Assembly: GCF_003351145.1 (NCBI RefSeq)
Contig: NZ_QQSV01000002.1
Span: forward strand, 310,001-374,000
Length of the DNA stretch: 64,000 bases
From: Meiothermus sp. QL-1
GTDB lineage: Bacteria; Deinococcota; Deinococci; Deinococcales; Thermaceae
Direction of reading: 5' to 3'
The notes beneath the pieces were generated by a model that was given only the letters and a program-made list of their open reading frames with translations, searched no databases and had not been told where the DNA came from. A program made the translations under genes and the position numbers. Positions 17,291 to 28,060 of the stretch are shown here, piece after piece. How positions within the stretch are numbered: position 1 is the first letter of the stretch; each line of letters starts with the position of its first letter.

Positions 17291-18364
17291 CTAAAGCCGC
17301 ACCCGGCTGCGGTCCCCTAGCACCAGCTGCAGGGTGTTGCGCCGGGGGCTGCCCCGGCCGTCCACCACCACCCCCTGGCCCAGAATGCTGCTGTCGAGCC
17401 GGTGGGGGAGGGCGTGCACCCGGGCCTCGTCCATCAGGATGGAGTACTCGACCTCGCTCAAGACCACCTGGGCGTTCTTGCCGATGGCGGTGTAGGGGCC
17501 GATGAAGCTGTCCTCGATGAGGGCCCCGGCCCCGATGAAGGCCGGGCCGCGCACCGTGCTGCGCACAATTCGGGCCCCCGGCTCCACCACCACCTCGCCC
17601 ACCACCTGGGCCTCTATGAGCTCCCCCTCGATGCGCCGCGCGATGGCCGAGAGGGCCAGCCGGTTGGCGTCCAGCAGGTCCTCGGGCTTGCCGGTGTCCT
17701 TCCACCAGCCCCGCACCTGGTGGGCCACCACCTTCTGGCCGCTGTCGACCAGGCCCTGGATGGCCTCGGTGATCTCGTACTCCCCCCGGCCGCTGGGCCT
17801 GAGCCCCTCGATGATGGGATGGATGGCCGGGCTGAACAGGTAGACCCCTACCAGGGCGAGGTTGGACGGGGGCTCCTGGGGCTTTTCCAGAAGCCGCACC
17901 ACCTCCCCCTGCCCGTTGAGCACCACCACCCCGAAGGCCCTGGGGTCCTCCACCGGGCATAGAAGCACGATGGCCGCAGGCCGGGTGGCCCGGTACTCGG
18001 CCACCAGGTGCTGGATGCCGCCCGAGAGCAGGTTGTCGCCCAGGTAGAGCACGAAGGGGTGCTCGCCCAGGAAAGGCCGGGCGGTCTTGACCGCGTGGGC
18101 GATGCCCAGGGGGGCTTCCTGCACGATGTAGGTGAGGTGGACCCCCCAAGAAGAGCCGTCGCCCAGGGCGGCCCGCACCTCGTCGCCGGTCTCGGGGCTT
18201 AGGATGACCCCTATGTCGCGGATGCCGGCGGCCACCAGGTCTTCTAGGGCGTAGAACAGGTTGGGCTTGCCGGCGATGGGGATGAGCTGCTTGGCCCGGG
18301 TGTGGGTCAGCGGGCGCAGCCGGGTGCCCTTGCCGCCCGAGAGGATCAGTCCCTTGAGTTCCAT
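17291..18364 (-). CDS. rfbA: Glucose-1-phosphate thymidylyltransferase, long form
   Basis: This 357-residue enzyme makes dTDP-glucose, the first step of dTDP-rhamnose synthesis. The nucleotidyltransferase signature LILSGGKGTRLRPLTHTRAK (6-25), YIVQEAPLGIAHAV and the metal-binding YLGDNLL are present. The extra C-terminal 110 residues show hexapeptide (left-handed beta-helix) repeats such as VVEPGARIVRSTVRGPAFIG, as in the long RmlA/StrD class rather than the 290-residue E. coli form. A TAGACT box lies nine bases before the ATG and no ribosome binding site is apparent, so the mRNA leader is at most a few bases. Confidence 0.9.
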   Translation of the reverse strand: MELKGLILSGGKGTRLRPLTHTRAKQLIPIAGKPNLFYALEDLVAAGIRDIGVILSPETGDEVRAALGDGSSWGVHLTYIVQEAPLGIAHAVKTARPFLGEHPFVLYLGDNLLSGGIQHLVAEYRATRPAAIVLLCPVEDPRAFGVVVLNGQGEVVRLLEKPQEPPSNLALVGVYLFSPAIHPIIEGLRPSGRGEYEITEAIQGLVDSGQKVVAHQVRGWWKDTGKPEDLLDANRLALSAIARRIEGELIEAQVVGEVVVEPGARIVRSTVRGPAFIGAGALIEDSFIGPYTAIGKNAQVVLSEVEYSILMDEARVHALPHRLDSSILGQGVVVDGRGSPRRNTLQLVLGDRSRVRL

Positions 18365-18435
18365 ACTCGGCCCAGTCTACCAGGGCCTTGGCCGGGGCCA
18401 TGGTGTAGAATCCTGAGAAGCCGAGGGAGGTTTCA

Positions 18436-19539
18436 ATGGTGCCGTTCTGCGAAGATGCTCGCCTTGCCGTAAAAACGCCCCCCAACTTCATTCTCACGGG
18501 AGAACCCACCGAAGGGCTGAAGCGGCTGGCCGAGGGGCTGCCCGGCGTGTTGGAGGCCCATGGCTACCGCCACGAGCCGGGGGCAGAGGCCCCAAGGGCG
18601 GTGTTGAACTTCATCCGGGCCGACAGACCCACCCCTTACCGGCGGAAGGCCCAGGCCACCATGGTGATTTCCTTTCTGGAGCTCGAGGCCATGCCGGCCG
18701 ACCCCATTGCGGCGCTTTACAGCTACCTGGTGCGGGCCCTTTCCAACATGCTGGTGGTCTATGTGCCGGGCCAGGGGGCCTACTTCCTCACCCTCGAGCT
18801 CGGCCAGTACCACGAGCCCGAGGGGCCCCGCTTCCTGGAGCGGCTTTTCGAGCGGATCCACCCCATCGCCTCCGCAGTCCTGGTGGTGAACAACCGCTTC
18901 GTGCCCGACCTCGAGCCCGAGCTCTGGCAGGGCGATGCCCTGACCGAAAGCCTGCGCCGGGCCGGCCAGCGCCTAGCCGAGTGGGACCTGCTCCCGGCGG
19001 CCTTCCCCATCGAGGAGATCCTACCCCCCGAAGACCTGCGCCACGTCAAGCGCCTGTATGGCATCGGCGGCCTTTCCTACGGCAACCTCTCGGTGCGCAA
19101 GGACGAGCGGCGCTTCTGGATGTCGGCCAGCGGGGTGGACAAGGCCAACCTGCGCGAGGTGGGCCGGGACATCCTGATGGTCACCGACTACGACCCGGCG
19201 GAGAACGCCATGCGCCTTTCGGTGCCGCCCCATGTGGAGCCCAGGAGGGTGAGCGTAGACGCCATAGAGCACTGGATGATCTACCGCGAGCACCCCAGGG
19301 TGGGGGCCATCATCCACGTGCACGCCTGGATGGAGAACATCCCCTCCACCCAGTTCAACTACCCCTGCGGCACCTACGAGCTGGCCACGGCGGTGGCCGA
19401 GAAGGTGCGCCAGGCCCCCGACCCGAGCCGGGCGGTGGTGGGCCTCAAGAACCACGGCCTCACCATCACCGGCCACAGCCTGGAGGACATCCTGGAGCGC
19501 ATCGAGGGGCGGCTTTTGCGCCAAGTGCCGATGAGCTAG
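18436..19539 (+). CDS. Class II aldolase/adducin-family protein with an extra N-terminal domain
   Basis: The C-terminal half (about 195-367) of this 367-residue protein is a class II aldolase/adducin domain: GGLSYGNLSVRKD, WMSASGVDKANL, the metal-site HVHAWMENIPST and LKNHGLTITGHS. The family acts on phosphorylated sugars or related hydroxy-carbonyl compounds using Zn2+. The N-terminal 190 residues form a separate, strand-rich domain with no family I recognise (VLNFIRADRPTPYRRKAQAT, LVVNNRF). The ATG follows GGGAGG, and TAGAAT at 18406-18411 is a likely -10. Substrate unknown. Confidence 0.75.
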   Translation: MVPFCEDARLAVKTPPNFILTGEPTEGLKRLAEGLPGVLEAHGYRHEPGAEAPRAVLNFIRADRPTPYRRKAQATMVISFLELEAMPADPIAALYSYLVRALSNMLVVYVPGQGAYFLTLELGQYHEPEGPRFLERLFERIHPIASAVLVVNNRFVPDLEPELWQGDALTESLRRAGQRLAEWDLLPAAFPIEEILPPEDLRHVKRLYGIGGLSYGNLSVRKDERRFWMSASGVDKANLREVGRDILMVTDYDPAENAMRLSVPPHVEPRRVSVDAIEHWMIYREHPRVGAIIHVHAWMENIPSTQFNYPCGTYELATAVAEKVRQAPDPSRAVVGLKNHGLTITGHSLEDILERIEGRLLRQVPMS

Positions 19540-19574
19540 TGATGGATAGGGCAGGAATTTCTCACGGAATCGGG

Positions 19575-19590
19575 TAGGCTTACTGGTATG
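19575..19590 (+). promoter_or_regulatory. Leaderless -10 box of the TVP38 gene
   Basis: TAGGCT (19575-19580) lies seven bases before the ATG at 19588, placing the transcription start at or next to the start codon. No ribosome binding site is present. Confidence 0.6.
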
Positions 19591-20289
19591 GAGCGCCCGG
19601 TTCGAAAAAGCCTGCCGCTCGTGCCCCTTCTGGCTGGGCTTTTGCTGCTGGCGGGAGGGCTTGTGGGGGTCTACCTGCTGGTGCCGGGGCTGCAGGCGCG
19701 GCTCGAGGGGCTCTACCAGCTCCTCAGAAGCGGGGACCTCGAGGCCATCCGGGCCTGGGTGGCGGGCCTGGGCTGGGTGGGGCCTCTGAGCATCATCGCC
19801 CTGATGGTGCTCCAGACCCTCGTCTCGGTGGTGCCCATGTCGCTGGTGATGCTGGTCTCGGTGCTGGTGTTTGGCCCGGTGGTGGGGGGGGCGGTGGGCT
19901 TCGTGGGGGCGGTGGTCGCGGCCATGGTGGGCTACGGCCTGGCCCGGCTTTTGGGCCCGGTGGTGGTGGACCGCCTGGTGAGCGCCCCCATCCGCCGGCG
20001 GGTGGAGGCCCAGGTGGAGCGCTACGGGCCCTGGGCCATCATCGCCCTTCGGTTTTCCCTGGTCGTCCCCACCGACAGCATCAGCTTCGTGGCCGGCCTG
20101 GTGCGGATGCACCCCTTGAAGTTTCTTCTGGCCACCGCGGTGGGGGCTTTGCCGGTGACCCTGCTCATCGCCTGGCTGGGCTCGGATTTCACCCGCATGG
20201 GGCCATTCATGCTGGCCCTGAGCCTCCTGGTTCTGCTAGGGCTTGCCGCCTGGGTCCTCTACGAGCGGCGGCGCATCTCCGCCGAGTAG
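19588..20289 (+). CDS. TVP38/TMEM64 family membrane protein
   Basis: A 233-residue inner-membrane protein with five to six helices. The SNARE-associated/DedA-superfamily core is visible as VFGPVVGGAVGFVGAVVAAM (about 90-110) with the conserved glycine loop, then YGLARLLG and RFSLVVPTDSISFVAGLVRM (about 150-170). Members of the superfamily are implicated in lipid or undecaprenyl-phosphate translocation; no specific substrate can be assigned. Its last 54 bases overlap the convergent sirtuin gene. Expression appears leaderless. Confidence 0.82.
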   Translation: MERPVRKSLPLVPLLAGLLLLAGGLVGVYLLVPGLQARLEGLYQLLRSGDLEAIRAWVAGLGWVGPLSIIALMVLQTLVSVVPMSLVMLVSVLVFGPVVGGAVGFVGAVVAAMVGYGLARLLGPVVVDRLVSAPIRRRVEAQVERYGPWAIIALRFSLVVPTDSISFVAGLVRMHPLKFLLATAVGALPVTLLIAWLGSDFTRMGPFMLALSLLVLLGLAAWVLYERRRISAE

Positions 20290-21000
20290 GGCCTCCATCC
20301 CCTCCACCGCCCCCAGCGGCAGGGCGCAGTCGGCCAGGCGGGTGAGGGGGGTGGGGGTGGGGTTGATCTCGATCAGGTAGGCCCCGCTCAGGTGGGCGAT
20401 GCGGCCCAGGCTGGCGGCGGGCTCCACCTCGGCGCTGGTGCCGATGACCAGCGCCACCTCGGCCTGAACGAAGGCCCGCTCGGCCCGCTCGAAGGCCCCC
20501 GGGGGCAGAAGCTCGCCAAACCAGACCACATCGGGCCGGGCCCGCCCGCCGCAGGCCGGACAGGTGGGAGGGGGGTTGAACGCCTCGGGCGGGGGGAGGG
20601 GGAAGCGCTTTTGGCAGCGTTCGCAGCGGGCCCGGGTGATGTTGCCGTGGAGCTCCACAAGCCGCCCGGAGCCGGCCCGGGCGTGCAGGCCGTCCACGTT
20701 TTGGGTGACCAGCAGAAACCCCTCCCCCACCCTCGCCTCGAGCTCCACCAACCGCCGGTGCGCCGGGTTGGGCTCGGCCTCCACGGCCTTGCGGTAGCGC
20801 CAGGCGTACCAGTTCCACACCTTCTCCGGGTCGCGGGCGTAGGCCTCGGGGGTGGCGTACTCCAGGGGGTTGAAGTCCTTCCAGAGCCCCTCTGCGTCCC
20901 GGAAGGTGGGGATGCCGGAGGCCTTGGAGATGCCGGCCCCGGTCAGAACGGCCACCCGCCGGGCGCTGAGCAGGCGTTGGCGTGCGGTCAGAAGCTCCAT
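20236..21000 (-). CDS. cobB: NAD-dependent protein deacylase (sirtuin)
   Basis: The 254-residue Sir2-family enzyme removes acyl groups from lysines while cleaving NAD+. It has GAGISKASGIPTFRD (21-35), TQNVDGLHARAG, the catalytic histidine in LVELHGNITRARC, two zinc-binding CxxC pairs (CERC, CPAC), and the NAD-site motifs GTSAEVEPAA and EINPTPTPL. ATG 21000 has TATTCT six bases upstream and no ribosome binding site. It diverges from the NAD(P)HX repair gene with only 18 bases between start codons. Confidence 0.93.
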   Translation of the reverse strand: MELLTARQRLLSARRVAVLTGAGISKASGIPTFRDAEGLWKDFNPLEYATPEAYARDPEKVWNWYAWRYRKAVEAEPNPAHRRLVELEARVGEGFLLVTQNVDGLHARAGSGRLVELHGNITRARCERCQKRFPLPPPEAFNPPPTCPACGGRARPDVVWFGELLPPGAFERAERAFVQAEVALVIGTSAEVEPAASLGRIAHLSGAYLIEINPTPTPLTRLADCALPLGAVEGMEALLGGDAPPLVEDPGGKP

Positions 21001-21021
21001 ATCTGTAGAATAAGCCCCATG
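20998..21021. promoter_or_regulatory. Divergent overlapping leaderless promoters, sirtuin and nnr
   Basis: On the plus strand TAGAAT (21006-21011) is followed by seven bases and the nnr ATG at 21019. On the minus strand TATTCT (complement of 21007-21012) is followed by six bases and the sirtuin ATG at 21000. The two -10 boxes share five base pairs, so the two polymerases cannot both occupy the site at once. No good -35 elements are seen on either side. Confidence 0.65.
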
Positions 21022-22464
21022 CGGCTCTTCACCCCGGAGGCCATGCGCGAGGCCGATCGCCGGGCGGTGGAGCTGGGCTACCCTAGCCTTCTGCTGATGG
21101 AAGCGGCGGGCAGGCAGGTGGCCGAGTGGGTTCTGCGGGCCTACCCGGGGCGGAAGGCGGTGGTGCTGGCCGGCCGGGGCAACAACGGCGGCGATGGCCT
21201 GGTGGCGGCCCGCTGGCTGGCCCTTTGGGGGCAGCCGGTGGAGGTGTTCGCCGCCGAGGGGCAGGCCGGCGATGCGGCGGTGGCCCGGCGGGCCCTGGAA
21301 GCTTTGGGCCTTGCGATAAGGCCCCTGGCCGAGTGGCGGCCTGAGCCCCAGGCGGTGGTGGTGGACGCGCTGTTCGGGACCGGGCTCAGGGGACCTTTGG
21401 AGGGGTTTTATGCGGAGCTGGTGGAACGGCTGAACGCCTTAGGGGGGCCGGTGGTCTCGGTGGACCTGCCCTCGGGCCTGCCCTACACCCCCCATGTGCG
21501 GGCCCACCTGACCGTGGCCCTGGCGGGCCTGAAGACCGAGCACCTCTTCTACCCCCAGCGCTCGGCCTGCGGACGGATTGTGCTGGCCCCGATCGGCATG
21601 CCCCCCAGGGCCCTGGAAAACCCCGCGCTGCCCGAGCTTCTCAACCAGGCCGCCATGCGGGCCCTGCTGCCGGTGCGGCCCGGGGATGCCCACAAGGGCT
21701 CGGTGGGCCGGGTGCTGGTGGCGGGGGGGTATCGGCACTACACCGGGGCCCCGAGCCTGGCCGCGCTGGGGGCCTACCGCGCCGGGGCCGGGCTGGTCAC
21801 GGTGGCCTACCCGGCGGACTGCCCGGTGGAACCGCCCCTGGAGGCGGTGCGGCTGCCGGTGGAGGGCTGGCGTCCGGAATGCCTGCGGGAGGCCCGGGCC
21901 GAGGCGGTGGCGGTGGGGATGGGGGCTGGGGCGGGGGGAGAGGCGGCGGCCATGGCGGCGCTGGGGCTGGCCCGCCCCACCGTGTTGGACGCCGATGCCC
22001 TCCACCCCCCAGTGCTGGAGGCCTACCGAGCGGCGGGTGTACCGGCGGTGGTCACGCCCCACCCGGGCGAGGCCAGCCGCCTGCTGGGCTGGCCCAGCCG
22101 GGAGATAGCCGGGCGGCCCCTCGAGGCCGCCCAGGCCCTGGCCCGGCGCTACGCGGGGCTGGTGGTGGTGCTCAAAGGGGGCCCCACGGTGCTGGCCTGG
22201 GCCGACCGGCTGGCGGTCAACCCCAGCGGCAACCCGGCCATGGCCACCGGGGGGATGGGCGACGTGCTCTCGGGGGTAATCGCGGCCCTGCTGGCGGCGG
22301 GGCTTGCCCCCTGGGACGCGGCCCGGCTGGGGGTCTACCTGCACGGGCTGGCGGGCGACCGGGTGGGCCGGGTGGGGCTGCTGGCCCACGAGGTGGCCGA
22401 TGTCCTCCCCGAGGCCCAGGCGGCCTTGCGGGAGGGCGGGGTCCGGGACTTCTGGGAGCCCTAG
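21019..22464 (+). CDS. nnr: Bifunctional NAD(P)H-hydrate epimerase / ADP-dependent NAD(P)H-hydrate dehydratase
   Basis: This 481-residue fusion repairs hydrated NADH and NADPH. The N-terminal epimerase (about 1-200) shows LLMEAAGRQVAEWV and VLAGRGNNGGDGLVAARWL; the C-terminal ribokinase-like dehydratase (about 215-481) shows VTPHPGEASRLLG, VVVLKGGPTVLAW and GNPAMATGGMGDVLSGVIAA. The ATG at 21019 is fixed by the TAGAAT box seven bases upstream; the frame is open further upstream but lies antisense to the sirtuin. The three bases before its end overlap a convergent small membrane protein gene. Confidence 0.93.
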   Translation: MRLFTPEAMREADRRAVELGYPSLLLMEAAGRQVAEWVLRAYPGRKAVVLAGRGNNGGDGLVAARWLALWGQPVEVFAAEGQAGDAAVARRALEALGLAIRPLAEWRPEPQAVVVDALFGTGLRGPLEGFYAELVERLNALGGPVVSVDLPSGLPYTPHVRAHLTVALAGLKTEHLFYPQRSACGRIVLAPIGMPPRALENPALPELLNQAAMRALLPVRPGDAHKGSVGRVLVAGGYRHYTGAPSLAALGAYRAGAGLVTVAYPADCPVEPPLEAVRLPVEGWRPECLREARAEAVAVGMGAGAGGEAAAMAALGLARPTVLDADALHPPVLEAYRAAGVPAVVTPHPGEASRLLGWPSREIAGRPLEAAQALARRYAGLVVVLKGGPTVLAWADRLAVNPSGNPAMATGGMGDVLSGVIAALLAAGLAPWDAARLGVYLHGLAGDRVGRVGLLAHEVADVLPEAQAALREGGVRDFWEP

Positions 22465-22895
22465 GTCTGGAGCGCGGGGGCGCGGAACTGGGCCCGGTTC
22501 TCCGGCCAGAAGAGCCAGATGAGGCCCAAGATGGGCTGCACCAAGGGCAGGAAGCCGTAGTCGATGCCGAATTCGTGCCAGACCGTGCGCCCGATCACCT
22601 GGGGCATCAGGAGGCTCAGGGTGCCCACCCCGAGCACCCCCACAAGCTCGAAGGAGAGGGCCACCACCGAGACCCACCAGGCCCAGGGCCGGCGGATGAC
22701 GAAGGCCACCGTGGCCACCAGGTAGACGCTGGCCGCCACCGCCGAGAGAAGGGGGGGCAGATAGTCGGTGACCCCGGGCTTGAAGAAGAGCTGGTAGACG
22801 GAGCGGGCCCCGGCGGCCAGGGCCAGCAGGGGGTAGGAGACGGCCAGGACCTGGCCGATGGCCCGGATGAGGGGAGGGGTGAGGAGCCTCTGCAT
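22461..22895 (-). CDS. Small four-helix membrane protein of unknown function
   Basis: The 144-residue protein has four predicted membrane helices (about 10-30, 45-70, 72-95 and 115-132) and no recognised catalytic motif. It starts three bases after the guaB stop and is almost certainly co-transcribed with guaB. Its 3' end overlaps nnr by four bases. Function unknown. Confidence 0.65.
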   Translation of the reverse strand: MQRLLTPPLIRAIGQVLAVSYPLLALAAGARSVYQLFFKPGVTDYLPPLLSAVAASVYLVATVAFVIRRPWAWWVSVVALSFELVGVLGVGTLSLLMPQVIGRTVWHEFGIDYGFLPLVQPILGLIWLFWPENRAQFRAPALQT

Positions 22896-22898
22896 ACC

Positions 22899-25623
<2,725 letters not shown>

Positions 25624-25692
25624 GGCCAACCTCGCCCCGATTCTACCCCCAGGGTGCGGGTTGTTTGCACCCCGGGACCACACTGGGCCGGG

Positions 25693-25707
25693 TAAGCTGG
25701 GTCCATG
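25693..25707 (+). promoter_or_regulatory. Leaderless -10 box of the YmdB-type gene
   Basis: TAAGCT (25693-25698) precedes the ATG at 25705 by six bases, with no ribosome binding site, as expected for a leaderless transcript. Confidence 0.55.
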
Positions 25708-26472
25708 CGCGTGCTCTTCGTGGGAGATGTCTTCGGCGACGCCGGGCTCAGGGTGGTGGCCTCGCGCCTGCCCGATCTGCGCCCCCAGTACGACTTCGTG
25801 ATTGTCAACGGGGAGAACGCCCACCACGGCAAGGGGCTCTCGCGCCCGGCCTACCGCAAGTTGCGCGAGGCCGGGGCCGACCTGATCACCCTGGGCAACC
25901 ACGCCTGGGACCACAGGGATGTCTACGAGCTCATCGAGACCGAGCCCATCCTGCGGGCCCTGAACTACCCGCCGGGCACCCCAGGGCGGGGCCACTGGGT
26001 GCTGGAGACGGGGGGGGAGCGGCTTCTGGTGATGCAGGTGATGGGCCAGGTGGAGATGGGCCTCAACCTCTACGACCCCTTCCGCACCCCCGAGGCCCTG
26101 CTAGAGGAGGTGCCGCACGACTATGCCCTGCTGGAGGTGCACGCCGAGGCCACCAGCGAGAAGTATGCCCTGGGCCACTATTTCGACGGCCGGATTGCTG
26201 CGTTACTGGGCACCCACACCCACGTGCCCACCGCGGACGCGGGCTTCTTGCCGCGGGGCACCGCTTTTCAGTGCGATGTGGGCATGACCGGGCCCCTCCA
26301 CTCGATTATTGGGGGGGAGGTCGAGAGCTTTCTGGCCCGCTTCCTCACCCAGCGCCCCACCCCCTTCCGGGCGGCCCAGGGCCGGGCGGTTCTCTCGGCC
26401 ACCGAGCTGGTGCTGGAGGGGGGGCGCTGCACCCAGATCCGCCCCCTGCGCTGGGAGGAGCCGTGGATATGA
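25705..26472 (+). CDS. YmdB-family metallophosphoesterase
   Basis: This 255-residue protein matches the YmdB/DR1281 family: MRVLFVGDVFGDAG, VNGENAHHGKGL, TLGNHAWDHRDVYELI, EVHAEATSEKYA and GTHTHVPTADAGFLPRGT supply the dinuclear metal ligands (Asp, Asn, Glu, His). Characterised members hydrolyse 2',3'-cyclic AMP. The downstream gamma-glutamyltransferase-like gene starts at an ATGA overlap, so the two are translationally coupled. Confidence 0.88.
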   Translation: MRVLFVGDVFGDAGLRVVASRLPDLRPQYDFVIVNGENAHHGKGLSRPAYRKLREAGADLITLGNHAWDHRDVYELIETEPILRALNYPPGTPGRGHWVLETGGERLLVMQVMGQVEMGLNLYDPFRTPEALLEEVPHDYALLEVHAEATSEKYALGHYFDGRIAALLGTHTHVPTADAGFLPRGTAFQCDVGMTGPLHSIIGGEVESFLARFLTQRPTPFRAAQGRAVLSATELVLEGGRCTQIRPLRWEEPWI

Positions 26473-28058
26473 ACCTGAACCACTACCCCTACCCCTCCCG
26501 CCGCCATCTGGTGGTGGGAAAGCGCGGTGCGGTGGCCACCAGCCAGCCCCAGGCCGCGCTAGCCGGCATGGAGATGCTCCTGCAGGGGGGCAGCGCGGCG
26601 GACGCGGCGGTGGCCATGGCCATTGCCCTCACGGTGCTCGAGCCCACCTCCAACGGCATCGGCTCGGATGCCTTTGCCCTGGTGCACGATGGGCAGCGGC
26701 TCTACGGCCTCGACGCCAGCGGACATAGCCCCGCCGGGCTTTCCTTCGAGGCCTTCGCGGCGGAGGGGCGGGTGCCCACCCGGGGCTGGCCCACCGTCAC
26801 GGTGCCGGGGGCTCCTTCGGCCTGGCGCGCGCTCCACCAGCGCTTCGGCCGGTTGCCCTTCGAGGCGCTTTTCGCCCCGGCCCTTCGCTACGCCCGGGAG
26901 GGCTTCGCTGTGAGCCCCGAGGTGGGCCGCAACTGGGCCCGGGCCGAGGCGGTGTACGGGCCTTTGGCGGAGGCCTGCTACCAGCCCTTCAAGGAGGTTT
27001 TCCTGCCCGGGGGAAGGGCCCCTAGGCCGGGGGAGGTCTGGCAGAGCCCCCAGCACGCCGAGACCCTGGAGGAGCTGGCTAAAAGCGGCTGCGAGAGCCT
27101 CTACACCGGCCCTCTGGCGGCCCGCCTGGCCGATTTTGCCGCGGACACCGGGGGCTATCTGACCCGGGCCGACCTGGCGGCCCACCGGCCGGCCTGGGTG
27201 GAGCCCCTCAGCGTGCGCTACCGGGACCTCGAGGTCCACGAGCTGCCCCCGCCCACCCAGGGCCTGGCGGCCCTCATCGCCTTGGGGCTGCTGGGGGGCT
27301 TCGAGCTGGGCCGCCACCCCCGCGACAGCGCCGAGGGGCTGCACCTGCAGATCGAGGCCATGAAGCTGGCCTTCGCCGAGGTGCAGGCCCAGGTGGCCGA
27401 CCCCCGCTTCATGCGGCTGGCCCCCTCGGCGCTGCTGGACCCAGCCCGCCTGGCCCAGCGCCGGGGGGCCATAGGGGAGCGGGCCCTTTTCCCCTCCCTG
27501 GCCGCCCCCCAGGGCGGCACGGTCTACCTGGCCGCGGCCGACGGGGAGCTTTGGGTCTCCTTCATCCAGTCCAACTACATGGGCTTCGGCTCGGGCATCG
27601 TGGTGGAGGGCACCGGGATTGCGCTGCAAAACCGGGGGGCGGGCTTTGTGCTGGAGGAAGGCCACCCCAACCGCTACGCCCCCTCCAAGCGCCCCTTCCA
27701 CACCATCATCCCGGGCTTCCTTACCCGCGAGGGGAAGCCCCTGGGGCCCTTTGGGGTGATGGGGGGCCACATGCAGCCCCAGGGGCACCTGCAGGTGGTG
27801 GTGGCCCTGGCCGACTACGGCCTCAACCCCCAGGCCGCGCTGGACGCCCCGCGCTGGCAGTGGGTGAGGGGGCGGGTGGTGGAGCTCGAGCCCACCTTTC
27901 CCCTTCACGCGGTCCAGGGCCTGCGCGAACGGGGGCACGAGGTGGTGTTGCAGCCGGAGTGGGCCCAGTTTGGCCGGGGCCAGATTGTTTTGCGCCATGG
28001 CGGGGCCCTGCTGGCCGCCACCGAGCCGCGGGCCGACGGCATGGCCCTGGCCTGGTAG
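26469..28058 (+). CDS. Gamma-glutamyltransferase family Ntn-hydrolase
   Basis: The 529-residue protein follows the gamma-glutamyltransferase pattern: ATSQPQAALAGMEMLLQGGSAADAAVAMA near the start, LSVRYRDLEVHELPPPTQGLAA in the middle, the predicted nucleophile threonine in QGGTVYLAAADGELWVSFIQ (about 347), and MGGHMQPQGHLQV near the end. No signal peptide is visible, so it is probably cytoplasmic and may be an acylase-type relative rather than a true periplasmic GGT. It overlaps the YmdB gene by ATGA. Confidence 0.83.
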   Translation: MNLNHYPYPSRRHLVVGKRGAVATSQPQAALAGMEMLLQGGSAADAAVAMAIALTVLEPTSNGIGSDAFALVHDGQRLYGLDASGHSPAGLSFEAFAAEGRVPTRGWPTVTVPGAPSAWRALHQRFGRLPFEALFAPALRYAREGFAVSPEVGRNWARAEAVYGPLAEACYQPFKEVFLPGGRAPRPGEVWQSPQHAETLEELAKSGCESLYTGPLAARLADFAADTGGYLTRADLAAHRPAWVEPLSVRYRDLEVHELPPPTQGLAALIALGLLGGFELGRHPRDSAEGLHLQIEAMKLAFAEVQAQVADPRFMRLAPSALLDPARLAQRRGAIGERALFPSLAAPQGGTVYLAAADGELWVSFIQSNYMGFGSGIVVEGTGIALQNRGAGFVLEEGHPNRYAPSKRPFHTIIPGFLTREGKPLGPFGVMGGHMQPQGHLQVVVALADYGLNPQAALDAPRWQWVRGRVVELEPTFPLHAVQGLRERGHEVVLQPEWAQFGRGQIVLRHGGALLAATEPRADGMALAW

Positions 28059-28060
28059 GG

